Notes under the pieces: model-generated
The model's database searches: none
What the model saw: only the letters and a program-made list of their open reading frames with translations
Told to the model about the DNA's origin: nothing
Program-made: the position numbers and the translations under genes
Source of the DNA: Ascidia mentula
Lineage: Eukaryota > Chordata > Ascidiacea > Phlebobranchia > Ascidiidae
Reading direction: 5' to 3'
Assembly (NCBI GenBank): GCA_947561715.1
Contig: OX387199.1
Coordinates: 10,297,001-10,361,000 of the forward strand
DNA: 64,000 bases
In this document: positions 23,722 through 36,600 of the stretch, piece by piece
How positions within the stretch are numbered: the stretch's first letter is position 1
How the letters are laid out: each line of letters starts with the position of its first letter

Positions 23722-26700
23722 TCACCCAAGTGCGCTGGTTTTCACATCAATAGTTTTAGGGTGGATGATCAGAGTCACCATGGTCTCAGGCAGCTCAGTG
23801 TGTCCGTGCAGTCGCTCGAAACGAAACTGTTTGAAAAGGGCGATAACGATCAGGAATAATTCAATCCGAGCAAGGTGCTCCCCTGCGCACCGTCTTCTTC
23901 CGCCACCGAAAATATTCACTCGATCGGCTTTGACGCGGTCAAATGTTCCATCAGTTTTTATGAATCTTTCAGGCCTGTGGTGGTGCAGAAAACTCATTAT
24001 TGTTACTTGTCAAGTAAGTTTTGACATGGAAACAAACTACTGGGCCCCTTAACCTATGCATAAACTGTCTTCGTGAACATAAACATGTTTTGCATCTAAA
24101 GCACTGTAACTCACTGCAGCAAAATATTCTATCCGCATCTTGTTGTGTTCGTTGCACAATTCGTACATTCAGTTTCAGGCGATATGGCTTGCTTATGATC
24201 CAAACACAACAAAATTGACCCAGTTGCCCACTTTTCAGATTATTGTTGGACATGATTAGGCCAGATTAGAGCTCTCAAAAATTACAAGCGCGTCACTTGG
24301 CATGGGTCCTTCGCACGCGAACCAATTGCCAAGTGAAGCAGCGGCGTGAAATGGAAGTGTGGTAATTGTCCTATGTCACGAAATCCGCCGTGAGCCTTAT
24401 TTAAGAGTGCCAGGAATTTTCTCTGTTCGTTTGTTTAGGCTCAACATTTGTTTAAACGACATTGCTATTTCATTAAAATGTATGCAAAAATCATTATAAT
24501 GTTGCATTTTATTTTTTGGACAATTTAGGTTAATGTTCATTTTTTCAAACGCCTTGAAACGTTAAGCGACTTTGACCGAAATAAAAAAGGTCTTACAGCA
24601 ACGAAACGGATCATGAAAAAATACAAAGGAAAAACCGAAACTCGGCGGATGTTCAAATTAGGTAAAACTTTTCAACAACTTTTTTCAACTTTGTTTTTTG
24701 ACAAGATTGGATTATAACACGGTGTTATTGTTATATACATTCACGGTACAAAAAGGTTACTTGTGAAATATCGTCAAGACAAATCCCATATACGTTGGCC
24801 AATTTAAAAAACAAATTATTGTTGGACTTCTAAGATTTGTGCTTGTTGCAAGTTCCTCGATGCAATGGGTTGAAGTCTTAGGCAATTATCAGAAACTATG
24901 TACTGTAACCTACACCAGGGGTTGCCATGTGGCATTTTTTACCTTTAATTTAGATGCACTACAATTTTCGTTTTAAGTTTAAAGATTGGAATTAATTTTC
25001 AGCAAAACTCACTATAAGAGACCTTAAATTCTAATCTAGTTTACTGGAAATCAGTTATTATTATTTTTTCACGAGCAGATGACATGGTTTTTCTTTTCTT
25101 ATCTCTGTCCACTTTAAGTCGTGCAATGCGCCAATGTTGGATCATGCGCCATAGATTGGCCACCCATGATGTAGACCATAAAGGGAAGGTCATTTAGCCA
25201 CACTTCCCCTTGTTTTATAATCATCAAATAACTTTAACTAAGTCCAAGAAACAAGGAATTTTTATATCAGTAAGATCAAAATGTACCTGAACACATGACA
25301 ATCTTCCCACAGATCCGGGTCCCTGTTGATGGACCACAGGTTTGCCATCAGCACCGTGCCCTGTGGTATGTGGAAACCAAGTAAGTTGGCATCCCGGTGG
25401 GGTGCATGGGGAATTGTAAAAGGAACGAAGCTGCTGTGACGAAGAACTTCGGCGATATACGACATAATGTAAGGGAGTTGGTCCCGGTCTGCATATCTGA
25501 AAACAGGTATGTGTTGCTTTGACCCTGTGGTAATGCGTTTGCAGTGCACTTAAATCTAAAATTATGTGTCATTGTCAAGTGCGTTTAACCCAGCATTCCA
25601 CATTAACAAAGGGAACAGTTAAACGGAACAACAAAAAGCAACAACACAATAGATTAGGTGTCACCAAACTAAGCTGGTTTATCCGGCCCGTCGGACTTGG
25701 CTTCCAAAAATAAAACACAGTTTTTTACACCTCACCGCCCAATAAGCCTCGGTACAAAACAACATTTAAACCTTTTGTTATCTTGTTTATGTTATGTTTT
25801 TTTGTCGCTGAATTTAAAAATTGTTGCATTAATTCCCCTTTAGAGACCATTGTGGAAAAAATAACCTTGTCTTGAGCGGTTATTCGGTCTCCAGATGGTA
25901 ACTACTCACACATGTATGGTAATTTTTTAAAAAAATGACACATCTGTTAAAATACCACGCAAAAAAAGAAATATAAAACATCTACGACTTACGTAATAAG
26001 ACGGTGGGATTTTTGTTGAAAATCCAAAATCTCTTGTCGCATTTTTTCTTGGACGTCCTGGAAAGTTGCGGCATACACAATAATCCAGGTTATTGCACCA
26101 CAAATTGTGTCGTTGCCCGCACCAAGGAGATCCCCCAGCTAAAATAAGAACAATTGATGTAAGTGCTGAGTATGTTATTACAGCACCGGACCAGCGTGGG
26201 TAATTTTTATTCCACAAAAACTTCATTTTTCTCACTAAATTGTCAAAAGTCATAAAACGTTTTGGTGAGCTGTGTTACGTTGTTCGTGGCTCTGGTGATT
26301 TTTGTATATAATTTATTGGGCCGTAAACCTACTTAGAAGTGATCATGCACTTTCAAATAATCCGAAAAATACATTTAGGTTTTCATGGTTTTATCATTTT
26401 ACCATAATGTTGTTGAGCGACATGTAGCTTAAAGACCTTTTTTTGATTTTGTTGTGCAATAACATTTAAAAATTATAGATACTATACAGACAGAAACAGA
26501 TGCGATTTGACCGTTAGAATAATATAAATGATACTGGGCAATAAGAACATGCGAGATATCATGTCAAATCACCATTGAGCATAGAATAAAAATAGTCATG
26601 CAAAATTACCATGCGTTAACCCAACTAAATTTTAAATTATATTTGTCATCATCGAAAATTACAAGCAAAACACGTAACCAAGATATCCAACACTAAGTGA

Positions 26701-28835
26701 CGTAAAAATGTAGCATTTTGAAAACAGCGTCATAAAATTCTTAACCCAGCAAACAGGCATTTTACGACATTTCTACATCGAATTCGTAAGTATTATACGA
26801 TGCATTTACCAGTAGTATAGATCGTTCCCTGTCGTATTTCTTTTCGTGCTTGTTTTCCTCCAACGTTTTGAGCAAATAGTCGAGCACAGAGTCGTTGTTT
26901 TGCGCTGATTTATGATCAGAGTTTCCGTTGCACGTTTCTCTTTGAAGACGAACGACAGCCTCGTGAGTTGTTACAATTCTGCACAGAAAATTAACAAAAC
27001 ATAAAATCTGCCCTGTCATAAAGTAAAACCTGGTCACGGGTCATTTATAAATTGCTTTATAACTGCATTTAAAATTCATTGTGATTGTATTCTTGCCAAT
27101 TTGCTTGATTCAAGACACCTTGCTTTAAAATATTAGATTTTGGCAAAACAACCAACAAGCGTTTGTCACTGAGTTGCAGCAACAAAAAACACTTTCTGTA
27201 ATTATTTAAACCGGTCAGTATAATATTACTTTGCAACTTGTGATATCATAATAATTTTTCAGTTTAGAACAGTCTTGGATTTTTTTTTTGCATTGTCTAC
27301 TGATAGCAACTAATAAATATATAAATATCATATATTTTAAAGATTAAAAATATATTGTAATTGAATTTGACTCTTTGCATGTTTTATTCTGAATAACAAT
27401 TTCATTGTTTTGGCAAGAAGTTAATAGCTTTGGCTTTTGTATTTAAAAGTTTTCAACCGAAGCTTTTTACATTTTACACAAACTTACTTAAAAAAAACTA
27501 TCATTTATCGTCGAACCGATAAAACCAATCAAACTTAAGAGATTAAAGATTAATTCGACACAACTAAACAACATGTATGCTGAGCAGTTCTGCAATACTC
27601 ACTTTTCAATTCTCTGATTCAAGTTCATAAAACGACGTAATCTGGATTTTAGAATGGTTTGTAACCAAGGCATAACGTTGACTAACATGGGGTCATTTGT
27701 TCGCAAACTTCTAAAAACACTGACCATTTCCTTCACTTGTTCATCGTTGCAATTGTACCTGAATAATATGGAAACAAAATGGTTTGTTGCTGATGCTGCC
27801 AGGTATACTACTTAGTAACTAAAAGCTCTTCTGGAAAAAGAAAAACTTGTTTGTACGACGTTTCGGTCGTTATTTAACAGACCTTGGAAACAAAATTGCT
27901 TGATAATTTGCAAAATAATCACAAAACATTTGCGATAAAAATGACAAACTTTTCTACAGGTGTTCTGAACATTATTTCTACAAACAAACAAAATTTAACA
28001 TGGATATTTGCTGAGATGGAACGGCTGACGTTTTTCTAGGACAACAATATCTAGTATTTAAATCAGGTCCTTTGTAATTCGTTGTTTTTTAATATATCCT
28101 AAACCTAGCGGATTTGGTTAGCAAAGCATGGGTCACCTATACCATGATGATGTTTATAACTTTGAAATACCTTTTTCCGAACAGCACACTGGCGTTGATC
28201 ACACAAACTGTACTGAGAATCTCATTCTGTACTGCCGACGTCAACTCGCTCGTGCTGTGTTGTGAGAGTTCGCTAATTTCGACGAGACGTTCGCCGAGAC
28301 TTTTTCCCTCATCCAGTAGTAATTGTTCAACGTAAGGCCTTTCCAGCCGCAAGCCACCGTCGCCTCCAGTGATAGAGTTATCAAAACTTTGCTGCGGTTT
28401 CGTGATTTCTCGGAGAGCGCACATCGCCAGATGGCGGTATTGCTTGTGGGTTGAAACATCCAGGTTAGAGAAGGTGAGACTTTTCCCCCGCAGTACATAC
28501 TTGGATGTCAGGAATTTGGGTCGAGCCGAAAATAGGACTGATTGTGTGTTAAGACACTCGCCCACTGCTGCCTGCCCTGACACTACTACCACTGTTTTGG
28601 AACCAAATTTAACGCTGATGACGTCCCCATATTGCTTTCTCCAGCTATTTACTGTTAAATGTAAGTTGTCGCCAACTTGCAGGAGGTTGCCAACCACAGG
28701 CCATGGTATTGGACCTGGGGGAAGTTTATTTTTTCCTCTTTTTTGTATTTTCCAGTACATAAGATAACACATTATCACAACAACGCTGACGGCAATTTCT
28801 CCGCACCAGCTCTCCACCAACGAACACAAGCTCAT
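23722..28835 (-). CDS. CYP1-family cytochrome P450
   Basis: Six coding exons: 28171-28835, 27603-27758, 26810-26978, 25993-26138, 25287-25496 and 23722-23974, giving 532 residues. It is a haem monooxygenase predicted to be anchored in the ER membrane. Residues 13-28 form the N-terminal membrane helix, followed by the proline hinge LPPGPIPWP. The I-helix is GAGNDTICG (acid-alcohol pair D340-T341), the ExxR motif is EVLR (395-398), then PERF, and the haem loop is FGGGRRRCAG with Cys478 as thiolate ligand. The string RHSSFVPFTIPH after ExxR is a strong CYP1-family signature, and one large first coding exon plus five smaller ones resembles vertebrate CYP1A. The first in-frame ATG is at 28835; an acceptor (CTTACAG) about 25 bp upstream suggests a non-coding 5' exon. 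AHR lies directly downstream on the same strand. The subfamily cannot be assigned by eye. Confidence 0.92.
24311..24320 (-). promoter_or_regulatory. Candidate xenobiotic response element in CYP1 intron 5
   Basis: On the minus strand this reads TCGCGTGCGA, matching the extended AHR-ARNT consensus fully. It lies in the 1.3-kb intron before the last CYP1 exon. A looser core is at 23683-23689, just past the CYP1 stop codon. Confidence 0.38.
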
Positions 28836-29980
28836 AACGGTCTTGAGGTAACACACATTGCTGTAAGTTCTACCAGTTGCACTGGAAACATAAACATTAG
28901 TAAATATTTAACGTTCGTAATATAACGTTTTTTTTGTAATAAGCTGCCTTCCAAAGCTAATTAATCAAACATACATTATTGATATATGTGGTTTGCGTTT
29001 TAGATTTGTTCCACATTTTAAACGACAGACTGTTACGTATAGCAATCGACAAATGCAATTCTGTTGTGCCATAACATACAAACCAAATGCTATTTCTGAG
29101 CTTTCCAAAGCATATAACATTCATCAAGCGCCGAAAAGTGAGCAATCATAAACAGCTTCGGAAAGCAAGTAATCTTTACTCAACCAGCAAACACCTTGCT
29201 AGGTACTCCCAACAAAACTTCGATTTGCAAAACACAGCCACAGATATTATGCATAAAGCCAACACAATAAACTGTTCAGTAGTTGCGTACTAAAAGCTAC
29301 CTTTGCAAAAAATTGAACACTTCACCCTTCTCTTGTTGCCTGTGCCTGATGAGCGGGCTCGTAACGCTTGGGTGCGCGCGCGAACTCAGAGCGGGTCAAA
29401 GCCAGTAAGTCGTGACGTTTCAGAGGAATGCAGACCCAACTGAATAGAAGCGATAGCAATAAAATGTCGCTGTTGCTTGGCGCGCCACAGAGTGGTAAGG
29501 GTTGCCACACTCTACCATTATTTCGTCACAGTTTCAAGTACTCTGCACCTCCCTGAGCTTTAATCTCTCACAGACGTTTCTGACTAGTTACACATTAACA
29601 CATCGATAGGAACCAAGGTGTCTTTGCCCGAAACTTACTTTCGTACAAATGCTGGGAACAAGTTGATAACTGACGATGCGTCACTTTGCGTGTTTTTGGT
29701 CACTTTGCAGTCTGCATGCCTGAAATGCCATTTCCCTCCAACCCCCTTTTTAGTTTCCTCGTGTTAAATGATACCGTTTTTCAAAATGTCAGCATAATCG
29801 CAACGGAACGAGCGCTAATGCCACATGCAAAGATGTTGCCAGAACGTTCTTTTGAGACGTTTCCCAAAACATGTTTTTACAAAATTAAACACCACTAACA
29901 ATAACAAAAATCTTTACAGAAATTAAAAACACGTTGTAACGGTCAAGCCGAACAATAAACGAATAAGAACGAAGAAGGAT
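28836..29980. promoter_or_regulatory. CYP1 upstream region with one XRE core
   Basis: This interval lies 5' of CYP1 and ends at the 3' end of the dioxygenase gene. TTGCGTG at 29686-29692 (plus strand) matches the XRE core but not the extended flank, and is about 850 bp upstream of the CYP1 start codon. A GC-rich patch at 29340-29410 could mark the core promoter or the untranslated first exon. Small ORFs here have no recognisable content. Confidence 0.4.
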
Positions 29981-29985
29981 TTATT
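29980..29985 (-). terminator. Poly(A) signal overlapping the dioxygenase stop codon
   Basis: The minus strand reads CAA TAA A at the end of the ORF, so the hexamer AATAAA contains the stop codon itself. No other sense-strand AATAAA is seen in the next 100 bp. If it is used, the 3' UTR is only a few tens of bases long. Confidence 0.5.
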
Positions 29986-32032
29986 GTAATCCCCAGGAGG
30001 GTTTTAAACTCTCGACGGTCTTTTGGGAAAATGGTCGGGATCCGTAAACTCCGTATTTAGGAGCTTGAGTTTTCAAATCCCCGACAAACCGCTCATCCAC
30101 TGCGTGAGAGATCGGTTGCCACCTAGTGTCACAACTTATTCTTGCAAACTTGGTCAAATTGGTCGTGGACATGTGAACTAACCTAAGAAGAGCAAACATA
30201 TGGCTTATTCGCGATAAAACAACGTAATGTGTATTTCATAGTGTAATCTGTGTAATTCCCACACTTCTGGCAAAAAGTAAACGTAAATTTTCATCACGTA
30301 ACGCTGAAAGGGGGATTTTTTTCTGGATTTGCGTTACGTGTTTTAAATTGTTGCATTACAACGCTGATAAAGCCTGACATGACAGAATCTTCCTTTGCTT
30401 ATTGCCAGCAGCACAGTAATTTATACAAAAATGTCGAACAAATGTGGTTACCTGATGTTAAAAATAATTACATCGCCTGCTTCAAAGTTCTCGGTTTTCC
30501 ATTGTCCACCAAGCTTGGTGACCTCTAGGGGGTTTTCAGTTAGCCATCCAGTTCCAGTAATGTTTTGAGCTTCTAAATCGCACTCAGCGTACGTTTCCTG
30601 GAGCCTCTTGAACCTGAAGCAAATGCATTATGTTTTTTTTAGAAAAGTTTATTGATCCGGTTTACCCAATTTCCTTGTGGGAACCTTCACATACTGCCAG
30701 TACACCCATATCAACTGATATATCACCCAAAGGTGTCCACATGGTCAACAATTCCTGTGAACCTCGCGACATGTAAACCCTAAAATGTATGTTTATGAAC
30801 AATCTGATTGTAGTGTTTACTGTTGAAACCTGTTGAAACCTGTTGAGGAACAAGTCGAATTGTAATTCTAGCCGTTTGCAAATTTTTCGTGATAGTGAGT
30901 GTTTAAACAGCTCGAAAAAAGTTAAAAGCAATATGTTGTAAACGTGTGTTTTTGATTAATTTGGTCTTGCCGCTTGCGAACACAAATGCTTCATAATATT
31001 TTTTATTCAGGAAATATTGCGGGGTCCCAACTTCTGATTTGCCGTTTACTATAAAGTTTGCATTGTCAAGTTCCATATTGTTTGTTGCAATAAAATACTT
31101 CCTTATTTGTAGAGGGAATTAAATTCAATGACTGAAATGTCAATATTGCAATAACTTCCCACCTGTCAACATGGGCGCCAGTAAACCCCCCTTTATACAT
31201 CGCTCGAAGCCATTTAAAGTCAAACGTCAGGGCGGATTCATCAAAAAGTTTTTCAAAGAAATTAAACACTGTAAGAATGTAAATATCAGGTTTTAGCGTT
31301 TTAATAGCAAGCTAAGGGTTATTGTTGTAAACGCAAATGAAGCGACAGGTGTACACCATTTGTAAGTGCAGTGTTTATAATTTATGTTTCAAATTACAAT
31401 TATATACTATTATCATAGAATAAGTTTTAATATCGGTAAGACAGTTTATTTTTATTGACTTTGTTCTCGAGTTTGTGATCTTTGTTTTGCCCACCATGAT
31501 TTCCTTCAATGACTCTCTTTAATTCGTCGCTGTGTGTTATCGCATTTCGCCCTTCCATGAAAGGAATACAACCAATACCACATTTATGGTTTAGAACTCC
31601 ATCTTGTATGTCAAACTTTTCTGTGTTCAAAATATGCGAACCCTGCGGACAAATTAATTATTAAACGTTATCCATTTGTTCTGGAACCTGATCGCTTTCT
31701 TTTAAACTTTAACTGAGAACATTATTGCAACTTTTTAACACAGCAATGCAAAGACAAGTGAACCGTTCAGCACCTGTTGATCCAAATATTTTAAAACTGC
31801 GGTTCTTGCATTCAAAACATCTTGCCTTGGGTGAAACTCTTTTAGGTACAAATACCTGTTTGGAAGCAAAAAAAAATGTGAATACAACAAATCTGTCCAG
31901 TAAACCCTACCCTTGGGAAGCAAGCTGTTTCTTCAACTCCGCAGGTTTACCAAGTAAATGATTGGCAGAATCTAATCTCTGAAGAAACTCGGAAGGAAAC
32001 TTAGTAGTTTGCGTACCCAATTGCACATCCAT
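29981..32032 (-). CDS. Phytanoyl-CoA dioxygenase (PhyH) family protein
   Basis: Seven exons: 31911-32032, 31774-31855, 31495-31642, 31163-31268, 30666-30779, 30452-30613 and 29981-30182, giving 311 residues. PhyH enzymes are non-haem Fe(II), 2-oxoglutarate-dependent oxygenases. The N-terminal pattern SQGYLYLKEFHPRQDVLNAR is typical. The iron triad appears as HVD (His150, Asp152) and distal His248 in LVHMSTTN, with the 2-oxoglutarate-binding Arg probably Arg259 in ARISCDTRW. Between them are GSQELLTMWTPLGD, CEGSHKEIGF and FEAGDVIIFN. I do not recognise it as an orthologue of human PHYH or PHYHD1; it resembles an unnamed PhyH group, and the substrate is unknown. There is no obvious C-terminal peroxisomal signal (the protein ends WGLQ). 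An in-frame stop precedes the chosen ATG, although an extra upstream exon remains possible. Confidence 0.87.
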
Positions 32033-33688
32033 GCTCTGGTGCAAGTTGCTTAAGCGATTGAACAGTTGATTTGTTTGCTGTGCAGTTTACCATCGTCTGC
32101 AGTGTTAATGATTAGCAAGTTTGATCAACGTACGCATCAAAGCGATGAATTTAAAAAATTAAATCACTGCCGATTTAATTGTCTCAAATTTTCTGTCTGC
32201 TACATATGAAACAACTATCTTTTTATCCGACGTATTTACCGCAGTTGTGTTCAATATTGACAACCTAAATTAGCGACGTTGGTCGAGGTTTTCCGTGCTA
32301 AAAGTAAATTGTATTTAAACTGTTTTATCCAATGAATCGTTTTATATCATGCAAAAAACTATAGATCCTGGTGCAATTAAACAAAGGGCGGTAACTTTCG
32401 CTCTTTACATTTTGGATCTTACGTCAAAGAATAAGGGAAGTCACATAAAAGCTGAGAAAAACAAGCCAGTGTTGTTATAGGGATGAAACAACTGCAATTT
32501 AATTCAGATTTGCCGTAGATAAAAAGAATTACGTGATTTGGTTTTAGGTTTGTGCGATTTGCGATGAGGCCTTGATTGTAGAAAGCGTATTTTTTAAAAA
32601 AAGAAAACTTCATAATTTATCCACTAGATGACGTACTAGAGCAACAATTTTGGTAATTTAACTGGCAACATCGTTTGTGACGCTTAAACCATAAACTAAA
32701 TATGAAGTCTGATTGGGATCAGAATGTTACGTTAAAGCATCAGTACTTGAAAACCAAGTTTATCTGGGTTCGATTTGAACGACAACTACAACCGGATTAG
32801 GCGAAGATCCGGAATAACTGAAGACGGTTGTTTTACCCTTAACTTGTTCAGATAATAGAATGTCGATAAAAAACGCTACAATTGAACCCAGCTTAGACAT
32901 TTTTGTAACTTGCAGAACAAAAAAAAGCAATGCATTACGCTATTTTCGCATGTTTGATGAATACGTTTCGGTAAAGTGGTTGTAGTTTTTGAAATGTAAA
33001 GTGATAGCAGAGTTGTTGTAATTCAGATAATCCTCTTGTTTTTACCTGTGAGTTTGTGGCGTAGACAGTGATCGTGATTCACGGTGGAAGCGCGTGTTTG
33101 TGTGAGGTCTTCTGCAAATAAGTATAGCTGGAGGCACAGAAAGTTTAGAGATGCCAAACTTAAAAACGAGGTTAAAGTGTTGCACTTTTCCGCAAGCAGC
33201 TTCTTTTGAAAGCATTTGCCGACAGCAACAGCGACAAGACAGGTTTAAGCAGCGAAGTACGCATGAACGCGTACTTATTTTGCATACAAATATCCTAATG
33301 TGTACTGTGCAGAAAACAGGTTGGCCAAGAACACGTGGCGATTAATATTGCCTATGCAATAGATTTTAATCACAAGTCCTCGGCGTTTTCATTATAAGCA
33401 CGACCTTCACAGCATAAATAGCCGCGGGCCAAAAAGTCTATCAAGTGGTAGATTTTATTACAATATGACTCTTCTAGAATGTTCTGATCGAAACCTGAAA
33501 AAATGTTTTCAACAAGTTTAAGCCGACGCGGCTAAGTTACGACGCAACATTTACTAGTATTTATAGCATGAGATAGCACGTATGTTTTTATCTCAAACAC
33601 AACAATACTAGTTTTTAGATCAAAAGTATAATTTTGCGGGTAATAACAAACTGTTCTTTTTTGGAAGCATTTGAAATAAATAGCAGTC
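32033..33688. other. Divergent interval between the PhyH-family gene and BPI/LBP
   Basis: 1.66 kb between two start codons on opposite strands, so both promoters are expected here. It is AT-rich, with no ORF or repeat that I can support; small ORFs such as 32419-32613 and 33151-33345 look like chance. Confidence 0.45.
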
Positions 33689-36600
33689 ATGTCGGCAATG
33701 AAAATGCTGCTCGTTGTATTTCTGGTTGGTTTCGCAAACGTTAGTGCTGGAACCAATCCTGGTATCAATGGCAAAGTGACAACCAGCGGAATTGAATTTG
33801 GTATGACTTACACTTATGACAATCTTTTGTGGCAAAATTAACAATCAATTGCACAAATATTTCTTGTATACATCATATTTACACCTATATATGTTTCAGT
33901 TAAGGACGTGGTGGTTGGCATGGCTTCGGAATGGATAGAGAACTACAACTTTCCCAATTTTTATCAGACAATCTCCGTGACCAAGTAAGTTTCTTTTTTG
34001 TTAAATATAAGAAATATGTTATAGTAGAAAATAGCAAATAGGCGATAAAGAATACTGTGTGTACAAGTCGAATCTTCTTTATTTTAAAGCGTGGTATTGG
34101 AAAGTTCATCTCTCGGGAATATTAGATTGGTAACAAAAGCACCAGATATCGTAAACATGAAGTTGGATAATGCCAACTTGCATTTGACCGGAAAAGTTGC
34201 GTTTAAATTGTAAGTATTGAATGTTTTCAAAGTTGTTTGTCCACGTTTTATGTTTTAAACAATCGAGCCTTTCAAACCGAACCACGGGGTTGACTCTTAA
34301 TAACCTCTTGTCACAGAAAAAATAAATTCCTAATGGTTTTTCACAATTTAACAGCATCGTTATGGACAATAATACACCGTCGTGCAAAACTTCACGATAC
34401 TTATAGATTTCTAGTTAGGAAAAGAAGTGACGTATGTTTAACTTCAAATTGCAACTTACATTTCTACATTGTTATTTGAAACAAAAATGAGCAACTTTTT
34501 CAAAGCTGGTTTTTTTCTCTGAACTTTGGATTTTCTATCCGGGCAATAGACATTGACGGTACATTGGGCGTGAAAATAGGAGTAGATTCTTCGGGTCGAC
34601 CAACGGTAAGTTTTAACCAAATCCGATATACGTTTTTTAAACCAAAGACAACAAATATGCAAATCAAAGTAATGCGCTGCATATGCTATGTATTGTAGGC
34701 ACTAACACACCCACTGAACATTTATGGAGTAAATAAGGTTACAATTTTGTAGGTACCTAGTATTCGTACAAGTCAAAATGGAGTGCTGCCAGCCTGTAAA
34801 TTCTAAATGAAACACTAATTGAATTTAGCAAACAATATTCTTTTATATTGACAAAACTAGGAACACAACTTACGGGTTTTCTCATAATTCTGAGTATAAA
34901 GAGATTGGCCCATATTGCTATTCTTTTAAACATGACAGTGTTAAAAGCAATATGGGCCATTCTCTTTATACTCAGAATTTTGACAAAACTGTTTACACAA
35001 TAGCTTGGCGATTTATTTGTTGTTTGAATATCTACCCAAGCATCGTTAATTTATTTGCATCGTGTGTTGAACCACGCAGGCTACGCTTATCGAAAACTCG
35101 TGTACTACAAAGATCGAGAAAATTATCCCTGAAGTGACAGGCACAAGTTACGCTGGAGCAATTAACTATGCACTGACATTCTTCGAGAGTGAAATCACTG
35201 ATTGGATAGAGGATCAGGTTTATTTTTATCTAAAGATTTTACCAAGGGTTTTCTGCACGTTTAGTCATTCCACATTGTTTTCTTTTCAAATTTCAGGTAT
35301 GTCCAACACTTGAAAAGTTGGTCGATGCGCAAGGTGACCGATTTATTGCCATGCTTCCAAGTAAGTTAAAACAGTAATTTTTGGGTTACCTGCATTGAGA
35401 ATCAACATTCACTCTGCTTTTTCAGCATCGCTTAACATGCCCTGGGCGCCCATTTCAATTGATATTTCGCTGGTTGAGGCACCAGTCATAAATGCAAATA
35501 GTATCTCCTTGTCCATAAAGGGCGATGCTTTTCCAACATCGAAACCATGGAAAAGGTTTGAAGTTTTATTGCATCATACTGGATTTACCAGAACGATTGT
35601 AGTTTGTTTACTTCAAATACACAGATTTCCAGGCACCGCACCAAGTTTTCCAAAAAGTTACGGGCGATCGAAGGGATTTTATTTTGTTCTGAGCGACTAT
35701 AGCATCAACTCATTGCTGTTCGCGTTGCGATCTATCGGATGGTTCGAAGGCGTGGCGACTCCTAGAAAAAAGGTAATTGCCGAACGCATAAAGTACCTAA
35801 TTAATGTTATCATTAGTTTACCGTATGGGAAATATAGTCAATTGTTTTCCTTTTTTTAAACTATTTTATAGCTTCCGTTCTCACTTCCCTTCTCACTTAC
35901 TCCACGAGGGATTTTGCCACTTGCTCCTGGTTTGTCCGGTTACAAAACCAGGTACATGTCGTTTTGTGCTTTCTGTATTGAAAAGGCTTCAGTTGTTTAA
36001 CTTTCTGTTGATCCACATGTTTTTGTTTCAGCTCTTTGATTTTAGCATATAGCATGCCACAAGATCCCACAGTTGTATTTGCCCCGGGACTGGTGACCGT
36101 TTCGGGTACTTTTAACCTCGACGTACAGCTTACAGGGGGCACTCTCGGAAGCCAGGTTAAAGACGCGTTTAGCCTTAGTTTGGTAAGTCTGCAACGTTAT
36201 TGCAAACAATCCGAATGTGATCTTGATACATGGATGAATCTTTGCGAGAACGCGTGTAAAACTGTAACACAGCAGACTGGCCAAATGTATACGTTTGCTT
36301 CATCAGCGGGTCAAAATATTCGGAAAGTCGCCACACCCAAATGATCAAACAACCAAAAACGCATTCTTCTAAGGTACACAAACCTTCTGTAAACTCCATC
36401 TCAGACGCTTGACAACTTGGAAATGTCGATTGAGTTGTATTTCATATGTAATTCAAAACTAACGCGATTGCAGCGACAACATTTCATGGAATATAGGTTT
36501 TGTTTGCAATAAGTGCATCGAACGATCAAAATATCATGACCATCTACGGTAAAACCGTCATTATCGACTAAGAAAAAAAACTATCACGTTTGTCGTATTG

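Noticed and set aside
24910..25170. Possible hAT-type MITE in CYP1 intron 5 (starting CAGGGGTTGCCATG)
   Set aside because: The best candidate right end matches only 9 of 11 bases and the flanking 8-mers are not duplicated.
28835..28858. Upstream ATG (28858) or GTG start for CYP1
   Set aside because: The ATG at 28858 is out of frame and GTG is not a normal animal start; the first in-frame ATG at 28835 gives a normal membrane anchor.
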